A stretch of DNA of 64,000 nt from Virgifigura deserti (GCA_003576685.1 QOZR01000007.1:226671-290670); one strand, 5' to 3'; counted from the stretch's first letter, positions 1 through 9,698 are shown. Notes: a model not told the origin generated them from the letters alone. Made by a program: numbers and translations.

Positions 1-785
1 AGACCAGTCGTGATGTACCAGGTGAGGGACGCCGCGATCAGCAGGGTGATGATGCCGCTCATCGTGCCGAGCGGCAGCGCCCGACCCGCCGAGCGGACTT
101 CCTCCGCCGCTTGGCAGGTGCCTTCGATGCCGAGATAGTACCAGATGCCGAACTGGAATGCGGCGAGCACGCCGATCCAGCCATAGGGAAGGTCTGTTAG
201 CAGACCCTGATGCTGAAGCACCGCACCCGGATTCCACGGCTGCACTCCGATAAACAGAATCACGATCGAGGTGAACGCGGCAGCCGTGATGACGAAGTTC
301 ACGCTCAAGGTCATGAACACGCCGCGGTAGTTCAACAAAGCGAGCAGTGCGATGGTCAGAACGACGAAGGGACGCGGATCGAGACCGGGATGCCCGAACT
401 GCGCCGCCGCGATCGCGATCAGGTCGCCCGTGACCAGCGCGTCGGCCGCCTCGAGCATGGTGTAGGCCATCACCAGATACAGGCCGACATTGAAGGCCAT
501 CAGTGGGCCGATCGTATGCTTTGCCTGTGCATATTGGCCGCCTGCGGCCGCCACCGTCGAGGTGACTTCCGAATCGATCATGGCGACGCAGGTGTAAAGC
601 AGGCCGATCACCCAGCAGGCGATCAGGGAGCCGAAGGCGCCGCCCTTGCCGACCGAGAAATTCCAACCCATGAATTCGCCGACGAGGACGATGCCGACGC
701 CGAGCGCCCAGACATGGGCGGGCCCGAGAACTTTCAGCAGATTGATGCGCTGTGGTTGCGCTTGGCCGAGAGCCTGGTCCGTCAT
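1..785 (-). CDS. APC-family permease, ethanolamine-permease-like (partial, C-terminus outside window)
   Basis: The reading frame starts at 785 and runs off the left edge, so about 261 N-terminal residues are visible. Repeated hydrophobic segments and the signatures LKVLGPAHVWALGVGIV, AAAGGQYAQAK and GIEGTCQAAEEVRSAGRALP are those of amino acid-polyamine-organocation permeases of the ethanolamine permease type, which take up amines or amino acids by cation symport across the inner membrane. A strong Shine-Dalgarno (GGGAGGG) lies before the ATG, four bases after the stop of the small membrane gene upstream. It is the last visible gene of a four-gene minus-strand operon. The substrate is inferred from family resemblance only. 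Confidence 0.85.
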   Translation of the reverse strand, partial: MTDQALGQAQPQRINLLKVLGPAHVWALGVGIVLVGEFMGWNFSVGKGGAFGSLIACWVIGLLYTCVAMIDSEVTSTVAAAGGQYAQAKHTIGPLMAFNVGLYLVMAYTMLEAADALVTGDLIAIAAAQFGHPGLDPRPFVVLTIALLALLNYRGVFMTLSVNFVITAAAFTSIVILFIGVQPWNPGAVLQHQGLLTDLPYGWIGVLAAFQFGIWYYLGIEGTCQAAEEVRSAGRALPLGTMSGIITLLIAASLTWYITTG

Positions 786-789
786 GGGC

Positions 790-978
790 CTAGCCCTCCC
801 GACCGGGCCGGCCTGCGGCCGCCGGGTCCTCGAGCAGTTCGTCGATACCTTCCTGTGAGCTCATCAACAGACTCTCGTCGAAGTCGCGATTGACCTTGAT
901 CGCGTCGGCCACCATCCAGAGCAGGATCAGCCCCGATGCGATCCAGGCCGCGTAGCTGGCAATATCCCAGATATCCAT
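790..978 (-). CDS. Small single-pass membrane protein, permease operon
   Basis: Sixty-two residues with one transmembrane helix (about residues 8-26, AAWIASGLILLWMVA) and an acidic cytoplasmic tail ending in glycine, arginine and proline. The ATG at 978 follows AAGGGGA. The stop is only four bases from the permease start, so the two are almost certainly translated from one message. I recognise no family. A role as an accessory subunit of the permease is an inference from position alone. Confidence 0.6.
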   Translation of the reverse strand: MDIWDIASYAAWIASGLILLWMVADAIKVNRDFDESLLMSSQEGIDELLEDPAAAGRPGREG

Positions 979-1021
979 ACCTAAAATCCCCTTTGGAACC
1001 CTTTCGATCGACGGCGGAGAG

Positions 1022-1450
1022 CTATCGTCGCGCGTCGAATTTCTCGGCGATCACCTCTCGGTATTCCTTCTCGGACATCGTCACCAGGAAGATGAAATAG
1101 CCGATGATGGCGATCGCCGTGATCAGCAGGGACAGTGGCGCGATACTGTAGTCGAAGCGCGTGGTAATAATCTCCGCCGCCGCTTCAACGTCGTAACCGA
1201 GCTTTTCCCATTGCGCCTGCATGGTCGGGTTCTGGCCGAGCGACTCCCAGGTGAGGCCCTGCCAGGTTACGGTGCCATCCTCGGCCTCGATCTGCGTGAC
1301 CCCGTCGGGAAGCACCGTTTCGGTCGCACCGCCGGTGAGCCCCAACAGGATCGGCAACAACAGCGCCGCATAGACCAGCGCCATCAGGAAGAACGAATCG
1401 ATGAACTGCCCCAAGCCGCTCTGCTTGGGGGGATCGTATTTCTGAGCCAT
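1022..1450 (-). CDS. Two-pass membrane protein of the permease operon, unknown function
   Basis: A 142-residue protein with a short basic N-terminus (AQKYDPPKQS), a first transmembrane helix near residues 15-38, an acidic loop of about 65 residues (EAEDGTVTWQGLTWESLG), a second helix near 103-126 and a charged tail (MSEKEYREVIAEKFDARR). I chose the ATG at 1450 because GTGAGGCGACTC directly precedes it; an ATG at 1462 would overlap the upstream stop. The loop is probably periplasmic given the positive tails. No family was recognised. It sits between two other small membrane genes and the permease. Confidence 0.6.
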   Translation of the reverse strand: MAQKYDPPKQSGLGQFIDSFFLMALVYAALLLPILLGLTGGATETVLPDGVTQIEAEDGTVTWQGLTWESLGQNPTMQAQWEKLGYDVEAAAEIITTRFDYSIAPLSLLITAIAIIGYFIFLVTMSEKEYREVIAEKFDARR

Positions 1451-1458
1451 GAGTCGCC

Positions 1459-1779
1459 TCACTCTGCGGGTTGTCGGACACCGCCTTGAACCGACGCCGC
1501 GGCACGGCGCTCGTCGAGGTGGCGAATGTCGAGACCGTAGATGAACTCTTTATCGTGCGCGTAGTGGCGTACCATGGCGAAGATCGCAGCGGTATTGAAC
1601 ACCAGCAGAACGATCGCGCTCACCACCATCACGGTCCGAACACCGTCGCTAGGGGCAAGGGGATAGATCGAAAAGAACACGAACCCAACAACGAGCCAAA
1701 GCACGAGCACGAACCCCCAGGCAAAGAGGCGATCGCGCAAAAACATGGCATCGATGCGGGAAGCGAGATTGGCTGTCAT
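1459..1779 (-). CDS. Small two-helix membrane protein, first gene of permease operon
   Basis: About 106 residues with two hydrophobic helices (LFAWGFVLVLWLVVGFVFF and MVVSAIVLLVFNTAAIFAM) and a charged C-terminus (KEFIYGLDIRHLDERRAAA). The ATG at 1779 has the Shine-Dalgarno GGAAGGA and is preferred over a start at 1818 that lacks one. It heads the minus-strand operon leading to the APC permease. The protein is unknown to me; a transporter-accessory or membrane-anchor role is conjecture. Confidence 0.6.
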   Translation of the reverse strand: MTANLASRIDAMFLRDRLFAWGFVLVLWLVVGFVFFSIYPLAPSDGVRTVMVVSAIVLLVFNTAAIFAMVRHYAHDKEFIYGLDIRHLDERRAAASVQGGVRQPAE

Positions 1780-1908
1780 CAACAGTATCCTTCCCTGTTG
1801 CGTTGCGTGACTGCGCAACCAGCGGAGCTTCTTGTTGACGACCCCATGAGAGGGCCTGGCCCGGCTCCTTGCTGTTCGTTAGGGATGTTTGTTTCCCTGA
1901 CGTAAACT

Positions 1909-1931
1909 TTAATTCCCGCGATGAGAATTAA
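1909..1931. promoter_or_regulatory. Inverted repeat TTAATTC-N9-GAATTAA
   Basis: Two perfect 7-base arms (1909-1915 and 1925-1931) in an AT-rich patch about 130 bases upstream of the permease operon start. It may be an operator or part of the promoter. No regulator is assigned from sequence alone. Confidence 0.3.
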
Positions 1932-2023
1932 GTCGCTACCCTGAGGCTCCAGTCGAATGTTGTCTATCGCCCATTTGGCGGAGAGGCACATAGCCATTCG
2001 ATGGTACAAATCGGATCGTATTA

Positions 2024-2059
2024 GGGGGAAGCATCCTCCTATCGGGGGGTGCATACTCC
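2024..2059. promoter_or_regulatory. Tandem 16-base repeat, candidate response-regulator binding sites
   Basis: GGGGGAAGCATCCTCC (2024-2039) and GGGGGGTGCATACTCC (2044-2059) agree at 13 of 16 positions and are spaced exactly 20 bases, two helical turns, so a dimeric regulator would see both on one face. Each copy is itself an imperfect palindrome. The location between the permease operon and the kinase gene makes the adjacent NarL-type regulator (3776-4459) the obvious candidate ligand; that link is inferred. Confidence 0.4.
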
Positions 2060-2129
2060 CCAGTCTTGCGCTAGGCTTCGCGACCCAGCGATAGAGTCGA
2101 AACGGTGCCTTCCGAACCGATCGACATGC

Positions 2130-2135
2130 AGGAGG
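2130..2135 (+). promoter_or_regulatory. Perfect AGGAGG ribosome binding site placed before an in-frame ATT
   Basis: AGGAGG followed by six bases and then ATT at 2142, which is in frame with the histidine kinase. No ATG, GTG or TTG is correctly spaced from this site in that frame. It suggests that the kinase may initiate at a rare ATT codon, adding 23 residues before the ATG at 2211. Confidence 0.4.
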
Positions 2136-2210
2136 TCGACCATTCCAAAGCAGACGCAGTCTTCCCTCGCTTGGTTGCTTGACGCGATCTCCGGCCTGCC
2201 GCAGGCAGGA

Positions 2211-3755
2211 ATGGAGGCCGTCGACCTGGGCGAGCGGGAGGCGTCGCAGGTCGACCGCCTGTTCGAGGCGATCGCCAACTATACCTACGACTGGGAAAGC
2301 TGGATGGGCGATGACGGTCGGCCACGCTGGATCAATCCGGCGGTCGAGCGCATGACGGGCTACACGGTCGCCGAATGTCACGCCATGTCCGACTATCCAT
2401 TGCCGCTCGTTCACGAGGACGATCGCGCCGACATGGCCGCCCACCTGCGAAACGCGGCGGCCGGCCTGAGCGGCAACGACATCACCTTCCGCATCCGGCA
2501 TCGGGCCGGCGAGATCCGGTGGGCGGCGGCATCCTGGCAGAGCGTGCTCGACGAAGACGGCCGGTCGTTGGGCTATCGCACCAGCATACGCGACATCACC
2601 AGGCGCAAGCAGGCTGAGAATGCCTTGCAGGAGGCGCATGCGGAGGCCGATCGCGCGAATCGGGCGAAGTCACGGTTTCTCGCCGCCGCCAGCCATGACC
2701 TTCGACAGCCGCTGCAGGCGATCAGCATGTTCGTGTCGGCGCTGAAGAGCACCGCGAGCGGGCCGGCGAACGAGGAGATCATCGCCGCCCTCGAGGATTC
2801 GCTGCGCGCGACCAACGGCCTTCTTGACTCGCTGCTCGAGATGTCGCGGCTCGACGCAGGCGTCCTCGAGCCAAAGCCGCGCGATTTCGCGATCGGCGAT
2901 CTGCTCGACCGCATGGAGCATGAGTTCGCGGGTCCGGCCGCGGAGAAGGGCATCGGCCTTCGTGTGGTCGCGTCGAGCGCCTTCGTCCATAGCGACCCGA
3001 CCCTGCTCGATCGGATGCTGCGCAATCTTGTCTCCAATGCGGTCCGCTACACCAGCAAGGGCCGCATCCTGATCGGCTGCCGTCGGCGCGGATCGACCCT
3101 TCGGGTCGAGATCTGCGACACCGGCATCGGCATTCCCGCCGACAAGCTCGATGCCATCTTCGAGGAATTCTTGCAGCTCGGGAATCCGGAACGGGACCGG
3201 ACCCGCGGCCTGGGACTGGGACTCGCGATCGTTCACCGTCTGGCGAAGCTGCTCGGGCACCGCATCGACGTCCGGTCCGAGCCGGGCCGAGGGTCGCGCT
3301 TCGCCGTCGAGATGCCCGTCGCCCATGCCAGCGCACCGGTCGGACGATCGACCGAGACGGCCGCGGACAGCCTCGCCGGCGCCTTGCTCGTGGCCATCGA
3401 CGACGAAGCGATGCAGCTTCGCGCCATGAGCGAGGTCTTCCGGCGCTGGGGCTGCGTCGTGATCGCCGCCGTCTCCGCCGCCGAGGCGATCGATAAGCTT
3501 TCGAGTGACGGTCGGGTGCCGGCCGCCGTCATCGCCGACTACCGGTTGCGCGATGGCGCGACCGGGGTGGAGGCGATTAGCGCGATCGGCAGCAGCGTGG
3601 GCCGCCCGGTACCGGGCATCATCCTGACCGGCGACATCGAGCCGGTCCGTTTGCAGGAAGTGGTGGCGACGGGGCTCGTGCTGCTGCACAAGCCGATCGA
3701 CGCGGAGTCGCTCCGCCAGGTGCTACAGAGGCTCGTTGGGCAAGACGCGGATTAG
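2211..3755 (+). CDS. PAS-domain hybrid histidine kinase with C-terminal receiver
   Basis: Counting from the ATG at 2211 (514 residues): a PAS sensor domain (about 18-130, with WINPAVERMTGYT and the PAC-like RTSIRDITRRKQAE), a coiled-coil linker, a HisKA domain with phospho-acceptor His162 (SHDLRQPLQ), a HATPase domain with N-box LVSNAVRY and G-boxes DTGIGIP and GLGLGLAIV, and a receiver domain near 395-510 with IDDE, phospho-acceptor IADYRLRDG and the KP lysine. The architecture resembles the NahK/ErcS-like hybrid kinases. The N-terminal PAS has no membrane segment, so it senses a cytoplasmic signal. The start is uncertain: GTG 2049, ATT 2142 (best ribosome site) or ATG 2211. It converges on the response regulator gene. 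Confidence 0.9.
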   Translation: MEAVDLGEREASQVDRLFEAIANYTYDWESWMGDDGRPRWINPAVERMTGYTVAECHAMSDYPLPLVHEDDRADMAAHLRNAAAGLSGNDITFRIRHRAGEIRWAAASWQSVLDEDGRSLGYRTSIRDITRRKQAENALQEAHAEADRANRAKSRFLAAASHDLRQPLQAISMFVSALKSTASGPANEEIIAALEDSLRATNGLLDSLLEMSRLDAGVLEPKPRDFAIGDLLDRMEHEFAGPAAEKGIGLRVVASSAFVHSDPTLLDRMLRNLVSNAVRYTSKGRILIGCRRRGSTLRVEICDTGIGIPADKLDAIFEEFLQLGNPERDRTRGLGLGLAIVHRLAKLLGHRIDVRSEPGRGSRFAVEMPVAHASAPVGRSTETAADSLAGALLVAIDDEAMQLRAMSEVFRRWGCVVIAAVSAAEAIDKLSSDGRVPAAVIADYRLRDGATGVEAISAIGSSVGRPVPGIILTGDIEPVRLQEVVATGLVLLHKPIDAESLRQVLQRLVGQDAD

Positions 3756-3775
3756 TTAGAGCGCCGAAGGGCCGC

Positions 3776-4459
3776 TCACACCGGCGATTTGTCGGTGAAC
3801 TCCGGCTGCGGCCATCCCAGATCGGCGGCCACCATGGCGGCCTGGGTTCGGTTCGCCACGTTCAGCTTGCTCAGGATGATCTTCACATGCGCCTTCACGG
3901 TGCTCTCGAGCAGCCCGAGATTCCGCGCGATCTCCTTATTCGACTGCCCGCCCATCAGCAGCGTCAGCACATCGCGCTGGCGCGGCGTCAGGGTGCTGAG
4001 AGGATTGTCCGACGACAGCCGCAAAGGGGGGTTTCCGGCACCACCGACCCAGCGGCGCTGGCGATCGAGAAACGCGTCGGACGGGATGTAGGTCTCTCCG
4101 GCAAGGACCAGTGACAGCGCATGCTTCAGCGTTTCGTCGCTCGCCGACTTGAGGATATAGCCGCGTGCCCCGGATTCGATCGTGCGGACGATATCGTCAG
4201 GATTGGAGATGGCGGAAAGAATCACGATCGGTGCCTTGGGAAGACGCTGCGCCAAGGCCTGCAGCCCCTTCAGCTGCTCCATGCCCGGCATCGCGAGGTC
4301 GCAGAGGATGAGATCGAGATCCGCCTGCTCGTTGGCGATTCGCAAAGCGCCGTCGGCGTCCGCCGCCTCGACCGCATCGATGTCGTCATAAAGGCTCGAC
4401 AGCAGGAGCCGGAGGCCCCGACGGAAGAGCGTATGGTCGTCGGCAATGAGCACTTTCAT
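3776..4459 (-). CDS. NarL/FixJ-family (LuxR-type) response regulator
   Basis: 227 residues: a receiver domain with acidic pair DD (7-8), phospho-acceptor Asp54 (LCDLAMPGM) and the lysine in YILKSA, then a LuxR-type helix-turn-helix (LTPRQRDVLTLLMGGQSNKE, ESTVKAHVKIILSKL). It starts at ATG 4459 (MKVLIADDHTLFRRG) with AGGAAG upstream; longer frames lack support. It acts as a transcription factor when phosphorylated, most likely by the convergent hybrid kinase 20 bases away. The tandem repeats at 2024-2059 are a plausible target. Confidence 0.92.
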   Translation of the reverse strand: MKVLIADDHTLFRRGLRLLLSSLYDDIDAVEAADADGALRIANEQADLDLILCDLAMPGMEQLKGLQALAQRLPKAPIVILSAISNPDDIVRTIESGARGYILKSASDETLKHALSLVLAGETYIPSDAFLDRQRRWVGGAGNPPLRLSSDNPLSTLTPRQRDVLTLLMGGQSNKEIARNLGLLESTVKAHVKIILSKLNVANRTQAAMVAADLGWPQPEFTDKSPV

Positions 4460-4780
4460 GACGAAGCGGCTTCCTGACCCGCGGAACGGAACGTTCTGTT
4501 GGCAATCATCCGAGCGACCGGGCGACACATTCGCCAAGTAGGTCGGTTGGAGTCATGCAATCCTGGAGGACACTGAGATCTTCATCTGCCGAAGATAGAT
4601 CCAGCCCCGACGCGGCACAAGCGGAGTCCCGCCCTGGCCCTTTTGGGGCCGGCCTCGGTCGATCCGTCGGATGGCGGCCGGCCTCGCCCGGTCTTGATGC
4701 GACGACGCCGGAAGACGAAGCGAAGAAGGGGACGGTGCGATCACACCGTCCCCTCCCGTCGCTTTACCGCCGGACCGGGA
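4460..4780. other. Spacer between response regulator and glpV
   Basis: About 320 bases between two minus-strand genes. Frames here are short and lack codon character. The only clear element is the terminator hairpin at 4728-4753 following glpV. The regulator's promoter must lie in 4460-4700 but no consensus was recognised. Confidence 0.5.
4728..4753 (-). terminator. Hairpin terminator after glpV
   Basis: A perfect 10-base-pair stem GGGGACGGTG / CACCGTCCCC with a 6-base loop, 27 bases after the glpV stop. On the minus strand it is followed by a pyrimidine-rich TTCTTCGCTTC. It closes the seven-gene glp operon. Confidence 0.75.
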
Positions 4781-6544
4781 CTACCGAACCCGGCCTTCCT
4801 TCCAGGCCTGGAGAAGCTGGTCATAGGGCACGGTCTCGCCCTGCGGCTTCTCGTTGGCCAGCTTCGGCTTCGGTGCGCCGGGCTGGTCGAGCCAGTACTG
4901 GGCGTCCTGCTCCTCATTGAGCTTCGGCGCGCATTCCTCCATGCCCGCCCGTTCGAGGCGCTGCAGCACCCGGTCCATCTCCTCGGCCAGGTTGTCCATC
5001 GCTTCCTGCGGTGTCCGCTCGCCGGTGACGGCCAGCGCGACGTTCTGCCACCAAAGCTGCGCCAGCTTCGGATAGTCGGGCACGTTCGTGCCGGTCGGCG
5101 ACCAGGCGACGCGGGCCGGGCTGCGATAGAACTCGACCAAGCCGCCGAGCTTGGGCGCGGCGTCGGTCATCGCCTGGCTGTTGATGTCCGACTCGCGAAT
5201 CGGCGTCAGGCCGACCAGCGTCTTCTTCAGCGACACCGTCTTCGACACGACGAACTGGGCATAGAGCCAGGCCGCCTTGCGCCGCTCGAGCGGCGTGCTC
5301 TCCAGCATGGTCCAGGACCCGGCATCCTGATAGCCGAGCTTCATGCCCTCCTCCCAGTAGGGCCCATGCGGCGAGGGCGCCATCCGCCATTTCGGCGTGC
5401 CGTCCTCGTTGACCACCGGCAGGTCGGGCTTGGTCAGCGCCGCAGTAAAGGCGGTGTACCAGAAGACCTGCTGGGCAATGTTGCCCTGGCCGGGCACCGG
5501 TCCGGCTTCGGAGAAGGTCATGCCGGACGCTTCCGGCGGCGCATACTGCTTCAGCCAGTCGATATATTTGGTCAGCGCATAGACCGCCGCCGGGCTGTTC
5601 GCGCCACCACCGCGGGTCACGCTCGAGCCGACCGGATGGCAATCCTCGACCCGGATGCCCCATTCATCGACCGGCAAACCGTTCGGGATGCCCTTGTCGC
5701 CCTCGCCGGCCATTGACAGCCAGGCATCGGTGAAGCGCCAGCCGAGCGACGGGTCCTTCTTGCCGTAATCCATATGGCCGTAGACGCGAACGCCGTCGAT
5801 CTCCTTCACGTCATTGGTGAAGAAGTTGGCGATATCCTCATAGGCTGACCAGTTGACCGGAACGCCCAGCTCGTAGCCATACTTCTCGCGGAACTGTTGC
5901 TTGAGGTCTTCGCGCGCGAACCAGTCGGCGCGGAACCAATAAAGATTGGCGAACTGCTGGTCGGGAAGCTGATACAGCTTGCCGTCCGGCCCGGTGGTGA
6001 AGCTCTTGCCGATGAAGTCGTCAATGTCGAGCGTCGGCAGCGTGACGTCCTTCCCCTCGCCCGTCATGAAGTCGGACAGCGGGATCACCTTGCCATAGCG
6101 GAAATGCGTGCCGATCAGGTCGCTGTCGTTGACATACATATCATAGACGTTCTGTCCCGACTGCATCTGAGTCTGCAGCTTCTCGATAACGTCGCCTTCC
6201 TGGATCAGATCGTGAGTCAGCCTGATCCCGGTAATTTCGGAGAAGGCCTTGGCGAGAGTCTCCGATTCATAGACATGCGTGTCGATGGTCTCGGAGACGA
6301 CGTTGATCTCCATGCCAGCGAACGGCTTCGCCGCATCGACGAACCATTGCATCTCTTCGAGCTGCTGCTCGCGCGTGAGTGTGCTCGGATTGAACTCGGA
6401 ATCGATCCACCGTTCCGCCGCCGCCATGTCGGCCTCGGCGGGGCGTGGATCGACCATGACGGCCGCGGCGATCGCGAACATCGCGACGCCGGTCAGCAGC
6501 GCCCCCTTATCAAGAATTCGAGAACGTTTCCTCTGCATTTGCAT
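4781..6544 (-). CDS. glpV: Glycerol ABC transporter substrate-binding protein
   Basis: About 587 residues, long for a solute-binding protein as is usual for GlpV. A signal peptide (basic RKRSR, hydrophobic GALLTGVAMFAIAAAVM, cleavage near AEA-D) directs export to the periplasm. The start at 6544 is chosen because AGGGAG lies six bases before it; ATGs at 6559 and 6580 are alternatives. The family 1 extracellular binding fold shows in FADLYWFRADW-like and PLERRKAAWLYAQFVVSK stretches. It is the last gene of glpDSTPQUV, the rhizobial-type glycerol importer, and delivers glycerol to GlpP/GlpQ. Confidence 0.93.
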   Translation of the reverse strand: MQMQRKRSRILDKGALLTGVAMFAIAAAVMVDPRPAEADMAAAERWIDSEFNPSTLTREQQLEEMQWFVDAAKPFAGMEINVVSETIDTHVYESETLAKAFSEITGIRLTHDLIQEGDVIEKLQTQMQSGQNVYDMYVNDSDLIGTHFRYGKVIPLSDFMTGEGKDVTLPTLDIDDFIGKSFTTGPDGKLYQLPDQQFANLYWFRADWFAREDLKQQFREKYGYELGVPVNWSAYEDIANFFTNDVKEIDGVRVYGHMDYGKKDPSLGWRFTDAWLSMAGEGDKGIPNGLPVDEWGIRVEDCHPVGSSVTRGGGANSPAAVYALTKYIDWLKQYAPPEASGMTFSEAGPVPGQGNIAQQVFWYTAFTAALTKPDLPVVNEDGTPKWRMAPSPHGPYWEEGMKLGYQDAGSWTMLESTPLERRKAAWLYAQFVVSKTVSLKKTLVGLTPIRESDINSQAMTDAAPKLGGLVEFYRSPARVAWSPTGTNVPDYPKLAQLWWQNVALAVTGERTPQEAMDNLAEEMDRVLQRLERAGMEECAPKLNEEQDAQYWLDQPGAPKPKLANEKPQGETVPYDQLLQAWKEGRVR

Positions 6545-6652
6545 TCTGTTCTCCCTCATTGCCCCTTCGCTTTTCTTCATCGGCGTGGATCGCGGTGCAC
6601 GGAAGGGGATTATCCACCGCCCGGGGCGACACCCGGTTCTCCGAAGCCGAAT

Positions 6653-6925
6653 TCAGCCCCAGCGCATGACGCCGGCCAGATAGAGCACCGACAGGACGAC
6701 CGCACCCCACTGCGTCCAATCGGTGAGGCCGAGCCAGGCGAGATTGATGAACGCGCTGCCGAGCAGGCCGATGAACAGGCGATCGCCGCGCGTCGTCGCC
6801 ATCGGCAGGAAGCCGCGCCGCGGCACCGAGGGGGAGGCCAGCTCCCACAGGGTCATCGTCGCCAGGATCAGCGCGATGACGACGAAGAACACAGCGGTCG
6901 GCAGCGTCCAAGCCATCCATTCCAT
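6653..6925 (-). CDS. glpU: DUF2160 small membrane protein of glycerol transporter
   Basis: 90 residues with an N-terminal transmembrane helix (TLPTAVFFVVIALILATMTLW), a basic cytoplasmic loop (SVPRRGFLPMATTRGDRLF) and two further hydrophobic segments. The size and position between glpQ and glpV match GlpU/DUF2160 proteins, which accompany this transporter and are of uncertain biochemical role. It lies 15 bases downstream of glpQ in the same operon, with about 108 bases before glpV. Confidence 0.88.
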   Translation of the reverse strand: MEWMAWTLPTAVFFVVIALILATMTLWELASPSVPRRGFLPMATTRGDRLFIGLLGSAFINLAWLGLTDWTQWGAVVLSVLYLAGVMRWG

Positions 6926-6940
6926 GGGCCACTCCCCTCG

Positions 6941-7738
6941 TCACACTCGTCCCAGGGCGAAGCCCTTGGCGATGTAGTTGCGGACGAACCAGATCACGAG
7001 CGCGCCCGGCACGATGGTGAGCACGCCGGCCGCCGCCAGCACTCCCCAGTCCATGCCCGCCGCGCTGACCGTTCGCGTCATGGTGGCGGCGATCGGCTTG
7101 GCGTCGACCGTCGTCAGGGTCCGCGCAAGCAGAAGCTCCACCCAGCTGAACATGAAGCAAAAGAAGGCGGTCACGCCGATTCCGGACCGGATCAACGGCA
7201 GAAACACCCGGACGAAGAAGCGCGGGAAGGTATAGCCGTCGAGATAGGCGGTCTCGTCGATCTCACGCGGCACGCCGGACATGAAGCCCTCGAGGATCCA
7301 GACCGCGAGCGGCACGTTGAACAGCATGTGGGCAAGCGCCACGGCGAGGTGGGTGTCGAACAGGCCGATGGTCGAGTAGAGCTGGAAGAAGGGTAGCAGG
7401 AACACCGCCGGTGGCGCCATCCGGTTGGTCAGCAACCAGAAGAACATGTGCTTGTCGCCGATGAACCGGTAGCGTGAGAAGGCATAGGCCGCCGGCAAGG
7501 CCACCAGCACGGACAGCACCGTATTGATGCAGACATAGATGATCGAGTTGATGTAGCCGCTGTACCAAGCCGGGTTGGTGAAGATCTCCACGTAGTTCGT
7601 CAGGGTGGGATTCTCGGGGAGCAGCGAGAAGCCGACGAGGATTTGGTCGTTCGTCTTCAGCGACATGTTCACCATCCAGTAGATCGGCAGGAGGATGAAC
7701 AGGAAGTAGACGATGAGGGCGAGGCTGCGCTTTCTCAT
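6941..7738 (-). CDS. glpQ: Glycerol ABC transporter inner-membrane permease
   Basis: 265 residues, MalG-like, with six predicted helices and the permease EAA loop (EIDETAYLDGYTFPRFFVRV). It starts at ATG 7738, overlapping the stop of glpP (TAATG), which indicates translational coupling. A much longer in-frame extension seen upstream is antisense to glpP codon pattern and is not used. It forms the heterodimeric channel with GlpP and is energised by GlpS/GlpT. Confidence 0.93.
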   Translation of the reverse strand: MRKRSLALIVYFLFILLPIYWMVNMSLKTNDQILVGFSLLPENPTLTNYVEIFTNPAWYSGYINSIIYVCINTVLSVLVALPAAYAFSRYRFIGDKHMFFWLLTNRMAPPAVFLLPFFQLYSTIGLFDTHLAVALAHMLFNVPLAVWILEGFMSGVPREIDETAYLDGYTFPRFFVRVFLPLIRSGIGVTAFFCFMFSWVELLLARTLTTVDAKPIAATMTRTVSAAGMDWGVLAAAGVLTIVPGALVIWFVRNYIAKGFALGRV

Positions 7739-8603
7739 TACCGGGGTGCCCGACCTAGGTTTTCGATCACGGTGTAGAAGATCCAGCAGAACAGCAGGAT
7801 GATCAGGAAATAGATGATCGAGAAGGCGGCTGCCGGGCCAAGGTCGAACCGCCCCACGGCCAGCGTCGTGAGGAACTGGCTGAGGAAGGTCGTCGAGTTG
7901 CCGGGCCCGCCGCCGGTGAGCACGAAGGGTTCGGTATAGATCATGAAGCTGTCCATGAACCGCAGCAGCACGGCGATCATCAGCACGCCGCGAAGCTTCG
8001 GCAGCTGGATGTAGCGGAACACCGCCCAGGCGGAGGCGCCGTCGATACGCGCCGCCTGATAGAAGGCGTCGGGAATGGCGCGCAGGCCGGCATAGCAGAG
8101 CAGCGCCACCAGCGGCGTCCAATGCCAAACATCCATCACCAGCACGGTCAGCCAGGCGTCGAACGGCTCGGCCGTGTAGTTATAATGAATGCCGAGCCGA
8201 TTCACCGCGACGCCGGCAAGGCCGATGTCGGGGCGGGCGAAGATCTGCCAGATCGTTCCGACGACGTTCCAGGGAATCAGCAGCGGCAGCGCGATCAGGA
8301 CGAGACAGAGCGAGGCCAGCCAGCCGCGCACAGGAAGCGCCAGCGCAATCGCGATGCCGAGCGGAACCTCGATCAGCAGAACCCAGAAGGAGAACAGGAG
8401 CTGCCGCTGCAGCGCCTCGTGCAGGTCGCGGTCCTGGAGCACCATCTCGAAGAATTCGGTGCCGACGAAAACGCGGTTATAGGGCCCGAAGATGTCCTGG
8501 ACCGAATAGTTCACCACGGTCATCAGCGGGATGATCGCGCTGAAGGCGACGGTGACGAACACGGGCAGGACCAGGAACCAGGCCCGGTTGTTCGGGATCT
8601 TCT

Positions 8604-8607
<4 letters not shown>
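7738..8607 (-). CDS. glpP: Glycerol ABC transporter inner-membrane permease
   Basis: 289 residues, MalF-like, with six hydrophobic helices and an EAA motif (AARIDGASAWAVFRYIQLPK). The start ATG 8607 overlaps the glpT stop by four bases (ATGA). A further start at 8673 would lie inside glpT and is rejected. It pairs with GlpQ as the transmembrane channel. Confidence 0.93.

Positions 8608-9697
<1,090 letters not shown>

Positions 9698-9698
<1 letters not shown>

Larger units (their letters stand above)
1780..2141. other. Intergenic regulatory region between permease operon and kinase gene
   Basis: A divergent control region of about 360 bases with no convincing gene. It holds an inverted repeat TTAATTC/GAATTAA (1909-1931), a tandem GC-rich repeat (2024-2059) and a perfect AGGAGG (2130-2135). 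Promoters for both the minus-strand permease operon and the plus-strand kinase should lie here. A short frame from ATG 2126 (18 codons) has no ribosome binding site and was not called. Confidence 0.6.

Noticed and set aside
4553..4744. 63-codon minus-strand frame between glpV and the response regulator
   Set aside because: No ribosome site, arginine/proline-rich shadow-like composition, and it crosses the glp terminator.
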